DNA from: Vagococcus hydrophili
GTDB taxonomy: Bacteria > Bacillota > Bacilli > Lactobacillales > Vagococcaceae
NCBI RefSeq assembly: GCF_011304195.1
Contig: NZ_CP049887.1
Location: forward strand, 372,001-436,000
Length of the DNA stretch: 64,000 bases
Direction: 5' to 3'
The notes under the pieces were generated by a model. It worked only from the letters and a program-made list of their open reading frames with translations. It searched no databases and was not told the DNA's origin. How positions within the stretch are numbered: position 1 is the first letter of the stretch; each line of letters starts with the position of its first letter. Positions 47,801 to 54,909 of this stretch are shown here, one piece after another. The position numbers were made by a program, and so were the translations under genes.

Positions 47801-48359
47801 CTTCATAAAGGATCCCTTCTGGAAACGTGATTTTATTTTGATGTAAAAATGATGTTTTAAAAAGCTTATTCCAAGATGTCGTATCAAATAACAAGTTAGG
47901 ATATTCTAAAATATGAGTTCCTACCTTCTCATCTGAGAATATTTTTTTATGTAATCCACTCAAGAAAAATTTTCTAGTTGAATCAAATCTTGAAACGTTC
48001 CCAACTACAATATCAGCATCATTAATTCTAGCTGAATTTAATAATTTTTCATATGATTTTGGATAGATAATATCATCGCCATCAATAAATGTAATATAGT
48101 CCCCTGTAGCTTTTTTCATCGCAATATTCCTAGCCTCACCAGGGCCTATATTAGATTCTTCAATCAATATTATGAAAGGATATTTTTCTTGATAGTCTTT
48201 TATTATGGATTTCGTCATATCTGTAGAACCATCATCTACTATAAACACTTCTAGCTCAATATTAGAATCTATTTGTTCTACTAAAGATTCTATCGCATCA
48301 GAAATGTATTTTTCTACATTGAAAGTTGGCATTATCGATGTGATTTTTACTTTGTTCAA
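44853..48359 (-). CDS. GT2 glycosyltransferase - CDP-glycerol (ribitol) glycerophosphotransferase fusion (TagF type)
   Basis: A protein of about 1168 residues. The N-terminal GT2 domain (about 1-230) has IMPTFNVEKYISDAIESL, VFIVDDGSTD and the DXD-type FIDGDD. A long middle region with Ig-like beta strands is not recognised. The C-terminal polyol-phosphate polymerase domain (about 800-1168) has ETLHGTFLKTMG, GFPRNDLL, ILYAPTYRNK and DVLITDYSSIMFDYA, in which His and the acidic/Ser positions are those of TagF. It should add glycerol- or ribitol-phosphate, perhaps with sugars, to a wall polymer. I take the TTG at 48359, 7-8 bases after AGGGGG. First gene of a four-gene operon. Confidence 0.87.
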   Translation of the reverse strand: MNKVKITSIMPTFNVEKYISDAIESLVEQIDSNIELEVFIVDDGSTDMTKSIIKDYQEKYPFIILIEESNIGPGEARNIAMKKATGDYITFIDGDDIIYPKSYEKLLNSARINDADIVVGNVSRFDSTRKFFLSGLHKKIFSDEKVGTHILEYPNLLFDTTSWNKLFKTSFLHQNKITFPEGILYEDIPFNMEAHLKSSNTNIINDYVYRWQLRNDGDKSITQSRHNEKNMLDRITAMAMFNDIIKEMAVDNKEFIEKKELKELEIDLKLFLDQLSETDESYFDLFSKSVTNYIENMKTDVFQERLATINKIKYRLVMENRKEDLVLFSTHSKEFWQLKNILVDGRLVKKIDNSIFETFLDSSYFDMTSDVSPVTKIKKVSWEENILEIDGVAFLKYLDTNSSVKYKAYLNSDKGSKKVSLPVELYKDQSNTQIYGGGKQENLVKRTYDYDYSGYKIKMDLSNIEIQELLKYECSVSLSIENGDFTQELFIGQPAKGYGTRPKDIKINNVVYRILYNKQWQLKINATPVGGVINNVILEKDQVKLLGCFVDERINIIRLTNYHLNHYIEKEVVVNPQDKSFELCFDISDMEKISSRENFYPQFFENDNEFKVEVSEDFKTEFHKYGNKEICSNKTRNNFLQIYILDEITAKLIEINGHQDGNKVFNLTFDIIQDLDDLNVEELSKFSLQGVRNKDGLVFNVNPVKIDITEEVAKLSYQIKVSENDLHMFGNSSWKFSQVIKTNDGVTKRVVVMKYLGQKIRWSILKNNFIIEKNVRHEIQLMSSLEKEYFDKGPRRKKMLKDKIYPFFMKLPQKKKMIMFEAYWGRSYSCNPKAMYEYVDQNYPGYTCVWSLNNPYEEVKGNAIKVKKNSWRYYYYLARSKYFINNVNWPNEYIKRDTSVEIQTLHGTFLKTMGLDVEDEVKTKEQLEGFRKRHGRWDYLVSPSSFMTKTARRVFEFNKEMLEFGFPRNDLLVNAEEHQDISIKLKEKLNIPADKKVILYAPTYRNKSGFNFELDIKEMREKLSDDYVLLVRLHYFVAKSLDLDEVEDFVVNVCNYPDVQELLLITDVLITDYSSIMFDYANLNRPMLFFTYDLEYYRDVLRGMYLDFEEEAPGKLCKKTEELIESLEDLENYQKEYSLKLNEFRSRYNEFEKGEASKQAFEKIFRKK

Positions 48360-48426
48360 TTTATTTCCCCCTATTAATCCTATAAATAAATTCAAATTCT
48401 ATAGATTTAATGATCTCATTTATTCA

Positions 48427-48465
48427 AAAGATAAGACTGATTTTACTATCAGTCTTATCTTTTTC
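48427..48465. terminator. Terminator of prfC
   Basis: A perfect 14-bp stem around AAGATAAGACTGA (48427-48440 with 48449-48462) after the prfC stop. T-runs on both strands make it usable in either direction. Confidence 0.85.
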
Positions 48466-48472
48466 TGTCTCT

Positions 48473-50050
48473 TTATAACAAACTCTTAAGTTCTATCTCT
48501 GGATACTTATCAGCAAACCAACGCATTGCAAATTGATTTTCAAACAAGAATAACGGTTGATCGAAACGGTCACGAGCTAAGATGTTTCGGCTTGAACTCA
48601 TTTTTTCATCTAATTGTTCCGGTTCGATCCAGCGAGCAATTTTAGTTCCCATTGGTTCCATAATAATTTCAGTGTTGTACTCTCCTTGCATACGGTGTTT
48701 GAACACTTCAAATTGTAATTGACCTACGGCACCAATAATAATATCCTCAGTTAAATACGTTTTATATAACTGAATGGCACCTTCTTGGACTAATTGATTC
48801 AATCCTTTATGGAATGATTTTTGTTTCATCACGTTTTTAGCAGTAACACGCATAAATAATTCTGGCGTAAATGATGGTAAGTCCTCAAATTCGATTTTTT
48901 CTTTACCAGTGTAAATCGTGTCTCCAATTTGATATAGACCAGTATCGTATAACCCAATAATATCTCCCGCCACAGCTGATTCTACTTGCTCGCGAGAATC
49001 CGCCATAAACTGAGTGGAATTATTTAATTTAATTTTTTTACTTTCACGTGATAATTGGACATCCATTCCACGTTCAAATGAACCAGAACAAATACGGACA
49101 AAAGCAATTCTATCACGGTGAGCTGGATTCATATTCGCTTGAATTTTGAAAACAAATCCTGAAAAGTCTTCACTATAAGGACTTACTACATCTTCCGCTT
49201 TTGTAATATGAGCCGTTGGTTGTGGCGCAAATTGTAAGAATGTTTCTAAGAAAGTCTCCACACCAAAATTTGTTAAGGCTGAACCAAAGAAGACAGGTGT
49301 TAATTTACCCGTTGCGATTTTTTCCTCAGAAAATTCATTCCCTGCTTCCATTAATAATTCCACATCATCTTGAACTTGATCAAAAATTGATAATTGCTTA
49401 ATTGGATGATCTATCTCTAACTCACGGTTGTCATTTAAAGGTAAGAAACGTTCCCCATCATAACGATCTGGACGATGAATTTCCACACGATTATGGAACA
49501 TATCATATAATCCTTCAAATCCTTTACCCATACCAATTGGCCAGTTCATTGGATAAGATTCAATCTCTAAAACTTCTTCCAACTCCTCTAGTAACTCTAA
49601 AGGTTCACGGCCATCTCTATCTAATTTATTGATGAAGGTGAAAATTGGAATCCCACGCATACGACACACTTGGAATAATTTCTTCGTTTGTGCTTCGATA
49701 CCCTTGGCGCTATCGATAACCATCACGGCACTATCCACAGCCATTAAGGTACGATACGTATCCTCAGAAAAATCCTCATGTCCGGGTGTATCTAAGATAT
49801 TGACACGTTTACCGTCAAAATCAAATTGCATCACAGAACTGGTTACAGAAATCCCTCTTTGTTTTTCAATATCCATCCAGTCAGACTTAGCAAAATTCCC
49901 TGTTTTTTTCCCCTTAACAGTACCAGCATTACGAATTGCCCCACCAAATAAAAGTAACTGCTCAGTAATTGTTGTTTTCCCAGCATCCGGATGGGAAATG
50001 ATAGCAAACGTACGACGACGTTCCACTTCTTGTTTTTGATTAAAAACCAT
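48473..50050 (-). CDS. prfC: Peptide chain release factor 3
   Basis: A 525-residue GTPase that removes RF1/RF2 from the ribosome after termination. The G domain has [17 protein letters not shown] (G1), [11 protein letters not shown] (G2), DTPGHEDFS (G3) and FINKLDRD (G4), and the RF3-specific C-terminal domains follow. Length is standard. It is a housekeeping gene flanked on both sides by surface-polymer and GW genes, which suggests that the surface genes accumulated around it. Confidence 0.96.
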   Translation of the reverse strand: MVFNQKQEVERRRTFAIISHPDAGKTTITEQLLLFGGAIRNAGTVKGKKTGNFAKSDWMDIEKQRGISVTSSVMQFDFDGKRVNILDTPGHEDFSEDTYRTLMAVDSAVMVIDSAKGIEAQTKKLFQVCRMRGIPIFTFINKLDRDGREPLELLEELEEVLEIESYPMNWPIGMGKGFEGLYDMFHNRVEIHRPDRYDGERFLPLNDNRELEIDHPIKQLSIFDQVQDDVELLMEAGNEFSEEKIATGKLTPVFFGSALTNFGVETFLETFLQFAPQPTAHITKAEDVVSPYSEDFSGFVFKIQANMNPAHRDRIAFVRICSGSFERGMDVQLSRESKKIKLNNSTQFMADSREQVESAVAGDIIGLYDTGLYQIGDTIYTGKEKIEFEDLPSFTPELFMRVTAKNVMKQKSFHKGLNQLVQEGAIQLYKTYLTEDIIIGAVGQLQFEVFKHRMQGEYNTEIIMEPMGTKIARWIEPEQLDEKMSSSRNILARDRFDQPLFLFENQFAMRWFADKYPEIELKSLL

Positions 50051-50205
50051 ATTTTTCTCCTAACACATTTTTATATTTAAAATTGATTGACATTTTTCAC
50101 AAAACATCTTCTATTATAGCATGATAATAGGGGAAAGTGAATGTTATAGAAAAATAGTCAATTATAAATTAATGAAAAATAAAGTCATACAAAAACAACA
50201 CATAG

Positions 50206-52401
50206 TTACCTATAATTTCCTCCTTCAACACCCAAATACTCCTCTAAACATTGACCTGAATTCATAATTTTATTCGCTTGATCTTTCCCAACATATCTAA
50301 CATGCCAAGGCTCTCCTTGATAACCAGTGATAGGTGTTTTACTTGCTTTATACCTGATAATAAAACCATACTTATGAGCATTTTGCGACAACCAATTTGC
50401 TTCCCAACCAGATTCTATTAATGTTCCATTGCCGTGTCTCAAATCAAAAGTTAAACCTGTTTGATGTTCCGAATGACCAGGTCTTGCACAAAATGTATCT
50501 GTTTTAGCTTGACCGTTGATTCTAACATAGTCATTATATATTTGTTCTTGATACTGATAAGTTCTGAAACCAGAATAAGAATTACTGACACTCATTCCTT
50601 GTCTTTGCATATCAGAAATCATGTAACGTACTTGTCTACCTGCTTCTCCATTTTCACCTGGATTAAAATAAGAGGGAAGTTTAATTTTTTTATTGGCTAT
50701 CATAATGTTATCAATATACAAGACACCATTTTTTTCTTGCCATGATTTACTGCCTTTTTGGTTCAAATATCCCATCCATTTATTGTTATCATAAACCGAA
50801 CTATAAACATCTCCATTAAAGTGGTGGTATTGATACTTCACAGTATATTTTTTCTTAGCTACATTATTGGTGTTATTCTTCTTTTGCCATGAAAAGTTTT
50901 GCCACATCGGATAATTATTATTAGGAATTGCGATTGTTTGATTGACTTTAATCGCTTGACCTTCTCTACCTGATGCCAAAGTTACCGCATCTTGATTAAC
51001 ATAACCTAACCAGCGATTTTTGTTATCATAAACGGAATAATAAGTTGAGCCGTTATAATGATTGTACTTCCCTTTCATTAAAAGAGTTTGCTCATAATAT
51101 CGACTAGTATTGTTTATTTCTTTACTAAAAGAAAAATTATTCCATAATGAATACCCTTTTCTATTCACTGTTCCGTACTTTTCTAGGGATAAATAACCAC
51201 CACCACGACTGTCGCCTTCTTTAACACCACTCTTATTAAGATAGCCTAGCCATTCATTCTTATTATTGTAAATCGAATAATAAACTGAGCCATTAAAATG
51301 ATGGTATTCACCCTTAGCCAACATGGTTTGTTCGTAAAATTTAGTACTATTATTCTTTTCTTGACTAAAATCAAGATTTCTCCACATAGCGTAATCCTTT
51401 TTAGTTAACGTCACATACTTGCCTGATGGAATATAGATTCCTCCACGATGCTCACCAATCGTTACACCATCTTGATTTATGTAACCTAACCAATTATCTT
51501 GATTATCATAAACCGAATAATAAACGGTACCATTAAAATGATGATATTCACCTTTCATTAGCAGCGTTTTCTGATAAAAATTGCTAGAATTATTACGTTC
51601 TTGACTAAAGCTAAAATCTTGCCATAAGGAGTAGTTTTTCTTAGTAACTGTCGCGTATTTCCAAGTACTTATATAGCTACCACCACGATGCTCACTTAGT
51701 GTAATATCTTCTTGATTTATAAAACCTAAAAACTCATTTTTATTATTATAAAGCTCATAATATGTAGATCCATTAAAATGATGATACTCATTTTTTATCG
51801 ATAGCGTTTTTTTATATAACACTTGCTGATCTTCTATTTTTTCTTTTTGTTCTACGTCTTTCCATAGCGAATAATTAGAACTTAGGACAGTACCATATTT
51901 ATCTACTTTTGTAGGGGCACCACTGGCGTTTTCAGTTATTTCAACAGCAGATGACAAAACATAGCCGATTCTTTTTTGATTATTATCTATTAATAAATAA
52001 GCTTTATTTTGTTGTTGCTCATCCTTAACTTCTTCAGTGATTTGAAAAGTTTTATTAAGATGTTCATCCGTTTTACCTTTAACAGTCGTTAAATCCTGAT
52101 CTTCCCAAATAGTGACACCACTCTTTTTAATCGTGCCATAATAAGAAACTGATATTTTTTGATTTTCTTCTTTATCTTTAACATCCTTAGTTTCTGTTGT
52201 CTCAGTTGTAACGACTCCCTGTTCTGATAATTTTGTAGAATCTGTAGTAAAACTTTCCTTAGTTTCACTGCTACTACTCGTTTCAGTTAATTCCAATGTT
52301 TCTTTTTCAGAATTCTTAGTCGCTTCTTGAGCTGAGACAGTCGTTGCAGAAACAGCAACCGACACCAGTCCCATCAACATTAATATTTTTATTTTTTTCA
52401 T
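50206..52401 (-). CDS. Secreted GW-repeat protein with VanY-type D,D-carboxypeptidase domain
   Basis: 731 residues. Signal peptide to about 24, Ser/Thr/Glu-rich linker to about 85, six GW-like modules, then an M15B peptidase of about 165 residues. The zinc site is seen as PGHSEHQTGLTFDLRH (the SxHxxGxAxD-type block) and the second His in GEPWHVRYVG. Such enzymes trim the terminal D-Ala of peptidoglycan stems. There is no vanHAX-type cluster here, so it belongs to wall remodelling and not to glycopeptide resistance. I use the ATG at 52401, 7 bases from AAGGGAG. Confidence 0.88.
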   Translation of the reverse strand: MKKIKILMLMGLVSVAVSATTVSAQEATKNSEKETLELTETSSSSETKESFTTDSTKLSEQGVVTTETTETKDVKDKEENQKISVSYYGTIKKSGVTIWEDQDLTTVKGKTDEHLNKTFQITEEVKDEQQQNKAYLLIDNNQKRIGYVLSSAVEITENASGAPTKVDKYGTVLSSNYSLWKDVEQKEKIEDQQVLYKKTLSIKNEYHHFNGSTYYELYNNKNEFLGFINQEDITLSEHRGGSYISTWKYATVTKKNYSLWQDFSFSQERNNSSNFYQKTLLMKGEYHHFNGTVYYSVYDNQDNWLGYINQDGVTIGEHRGGIYIPSGKYVTLTKKDYAMWRNLDFSQEKNNSTKFYEQTMLAKGEYHHFNGSVYYSIYNNKNEWLGYLNKSGVKEGDSRGGGYLSLEKYGTVNRKGYSLWNNFSFSKEINNTSRYYEQTLLMKGKYNHYNGSTYYSVYDNKNRWLGYVNQDAVTLASGREGQAIKVNQTIAIPNNNYPMWQNFSWQKKNNTNNVAKKKYTVKYQYHHFNGDVYSSVYDNNKWMGYLNQKGSKSWQEKNGVLYIDNIMIANKKIKLPSYFNPGENGEAGRQVRYMISDMQRQGMSVSNSYSGFRTYQYQEQIYNDYVRINGQAKTDTFCARPGHSEHQTGLTFDLRHGNGTLIESGWEANWLSQNAHKYGFIIRYKASKTPITGYQGEPWHVRYVGKDQANKIMNSGQCLEEYLGVEGGNYR

Positions 52402-52417
52402 AACCAAACTCCCTTAA

Positions 52418-52445
52418 AAAAGGTTGACTAAAAAGCCAACCTTTT
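52418..52445 (-). terminator. Terminator between two GW genes
   Basis: AAAAGGTTG/CAACCTTTT stem (52418-52426 with 52437-52445) with minus-strand T6. It ends the upstream GW-C39 gene 8 bases past its stop and lies just ahead of the VanY gene's ribosome-binding site, leaving no room for a new promoter; some read-through is implied. Confidence 0.78.
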
Positions 52446-52452
52446 ATTTTAT

Positions 52453-54678
52453 TTATCTAATAACCACTGATTTTTTCTCATTGTATTGATATGACGCCTG
52501 TAATGTTGAAGCACTTACCCAATTAACACCTCTATCATTTGGATCCACTAGGTGATACATATTAGTTTGACTATTATAACCATCAAGCGTGACGACATGA
52601 GCATTTTCAACACCACGTCCCCAGTGATAATTATGATATCTTGGTTTAGCATACTCTAATGTTATGTATAAAACTATCGGATTTCCTTTTTCTAACTCAT
52701 TTGAAAGCCGCTTAAATTCAGTACCAGAAATATCTGCTGCCGTTCCATGAGCATAATCGTTAGCCCATTTTGTTAAAGGTTTAGGGAAAATAGAGTGATA
52801 AACCCCATCTCTCACCACATAAGGAGAACCAGAGAATCCTTCGTTTGGATTGTTATTCTTCGAACGAGGCATCTCTTCTATAAAAGGTGCTAATGTATAG
52901 TTTTTAGCAAATCCTTTAACTTGAAGTGCCTGTAGTAAACTAGCTGCTTCACATCCCATATCAGCATGTATATCATTTTGATTATGAGTAGGCGCATTTA
53001 ACATCACATAAGTCGAGTTTTTTCCTGCTGCTTCTTTAACTCCTGTATTATTTAAATAACCTAGCCAATTATCCCCTTCATACATAGAATAATAGGTTGA
53101 ACCATTATAGTGTTCGTACTTGTATTTCACTTTATAAGGTTTGTTAACAAGTCCTTTTGTTGTTCCTTTTTTGGAAGAAAAATTAAGATTTCTCCATAGA
53201 TCATAATTACCATTAGTTACTGTCACAACTTTATTCATTGGAATGGCGTAACCAGAGCGCTCGGTAAATTTAGTGCCATTAGAATTGATATAACCATACC
53301 ACTTGCCTGAACTGTCAAAAATAGACAGATAGGTTTCACCATTGTAATGTTGATATTTACCTTTTGCTAAAAAAGTCTTCTCATAAATATTTTTTGAGTC
53401 ACCACGTTTTTTCCAATCAAAATTTTGCCACATTGTGTAGTTATTTTTAGTAATCGATACATACTTATCGTAATTTTGATAGCCACCTTGCGCGCCATCC
53501 GCAACTGTCACAAAATTCTTATTCACATAGCCTTGCCACTTATTATCTTTATCATATAAAGATAAGTAATCTTCACCATTAGCGTGATAGTAAATCCCTT
53601 TTGCTTTATAAGTTTTATTAGCTAATTGGCTCAATGGTTGGCGTGCGTTCCAGCTAAAACTATTCCAAGCACTACCGCCGCTGTTTTTGACTGTGACGTA
53701 CTTATTATAAGAAACGTACTCACCCTGATTTTCTGTTGTCAGTTTTGTTCCTGTACTGTTGATGTAGCCATACCATTTATCGTTTAAATCATATAACGAA
53801 TAGTAAGTATCTCCATTAAAATGACGATACATCCCCTTAGCTACAAATGTTCGGTTCAAGAATTGCTTGCTATCATATTTTTTCTGCCAGTTAAAATTTT
53901 GCCAAATCGTATAATTATCTTTATTAATAATCACATTCTGACCAAATTCTTGATAACTTCCTTGCGCTCCTTCGGTAATAGTTAGATCTTTTTCAGAAAC
54001 ATAGCCTAACCAATTACCTTTGTTATCATCCATTGAATAATAGATAGTACCGTCAAAACTATGGTATTTACCTCTTACTCTTAAGGTTAGATCCTTATAT
54101 TGAACTAAACTATTTTTTACAGTTCCTTCAAAATCTGAATATGCTGATCCATTAACATTAACATCAGTTCCGTATTTCCAAAAAGACTGATAAACACCAC
54201 CTTGACTTCCAGCTAGTTCTATATCATTTGAAGAAACAAAACCTACTTTTTCATCTAAGTGATTAAATAATAAATAAAATATATTTCCATCTGATTTAGT
54301 TATTTTTTCTTTGGCTAAAAAAGTTTGACCTTTAACAAAAGAGGATTCATTAGATGTTGCTTCTTCCATATCTAAATAAATCATTGGATGCTCTTTATTA
54401 ACACTAATAAACTGATGAATTTCTTCTTTCTGATTCTCAGAAATCGGTGCTGTATCCTCTTCTTTTATATCTTCATTTTTTTGAGGACTAACCTTTTCAA
54501 CACTATGACTTGTGATTGACTCTGTTGTTTCTTGTGTCAACTCAGTACTCTCTGTGCTCATAACCACACTACTGGAAGACGTTGTGGTCGTTTCCTTAAC
54601 TACTTCTTCTGCTAAATAAGTATCGGTTGATACTAAAATCATACAACTAAAGCAGCCCAACAAAATTTTATTTTTCAC
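52453..54678 (-). CDS. Secreted GW-repeat protein with C39-like cysteine peptidase domain
   Basis: 741 residues. Signal peptide to about 24 (VSTDTYLAEE), Ser/Thr-rich linker to about 85, six GW-like modules (W-x-x-F-x-W type), then a domain of about 160 residues like C39_2: Cys in ADMGCEAASLLQALQ, His in NAHVVTLDGY and Asp in HLVDPNDRG. It is unlike the 42804 gene's modules but has the same class of peptidase end. It may cut peptide crosslinks or a surface or rival protein; the target is unknown. GTG at 54678 is chosen because AAGGAGG is 9 bases upstream; 27 earlier in-frame codons would displace the signal peptide. Confidence 0.85.
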   Translation of the reverse strand: MKNKILLGCFSCMILVSTDTYLAEEVVKETTTTSSSSVVMSTESTELTQETTESITSHSVEKVSPQKNEDIKEEDTAPISENQKEEIHQFISVNKEHPMIYLDMEEATSNESSFVKGQTFLAKEKITKSDGNIFYLLFNHLDEKVGFVSSNDIELAGSQGGVYQSFWKYGTDVNVNGSAYSDFEGTVKNSLVQYKDLTLRVRGKYHSFDGTIYYSMDDNKGNWLGYVSEKDLTITEGAQGSYQEFGQNVIINKDNYTIWQNFNWQKKYDSKQFLNRTFVAKGMYRHFNGDTYYSLYDLNDKWYGYINSTGTKLTTENQGEYVSYNKYVTVKNSGGSAWNSFSWNARQPLSQLANKTYKAKGIYYHANGEDYLSLYDKDNKWQGYVNKNFVTVADGAQGGYQNYDKYVSITKNNYTMWQNFDWKKRGDSKNIYEKTFLAKGKYQHYNGETYLSIFDSSGKWYGYINSNGTKFTERSGYAIPMNKVVTVTNGNYDLWRNLNFSSKKGTTKGLVNKPYKVKYKYEHYNGSTYYSMYEGDNWLGYLNNTGVKEAAGKNSTYVMLNAPTHNQNDIHADMGCEAASLLQALQVKGFAKNYTLAPFIEEMPRSKNNNPNEGFSGSPYVVRDGVYHSIFPKPLTKWANDYAHGTAADISGTEFKRLSNELEKGNPIVLYITLEYAKPRYHNYHWGRGVENAHVVTLDGYNSQTNMYHLVDPNDRGVNWVSASTLQASYQYNEKKSVVIR

Positions 54679-54850
54679 TTTTTCGTTCCTCCTTCTTCTT
54701 ATTAAACTAATAACTTCTATATTTATCGGATGTTTCCATAAAAAAATAAAACAGTTCATTTCAAAAAAACAGTCTAATTGAACTATTTATACAATATCAT
54801 TCTAGCATACTCACTCATATCCATAAACCGTGTAAAAATATTGATTTAAG

Positions 54851-54901
54851 AAAAAAACTCTCACTATCAGAACTTTAAGTTCCGCATTTGAGAGTTTTTT
54901 T
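54851..54901 (-). terminator. Terminator of the GW/Ig-like protein gene
   Basis: AAAAAAACTCTCA/TGAGAGTTTTTTT (54851-54863 with 54889-54901) with an inner AGAACTTTAAGTTC hairpin. It gives a long T-run on the minus strand. Confidence 0.88.
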
Positions 54902-54909
54902 CTTATTTT

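Noticed and set aside
49216..50039. Plus-strand open frames opposite prfC
   Set aside because: They are antisense shadows of a conserved GTPase gene with no features of their own.
50206..52401. VanY domain as part of a vancomycin-resistance cluster
   Set aside because: No vanH, vanA, vanX or vanRS genes nearby; the domain is fused to wall-binding repeats.
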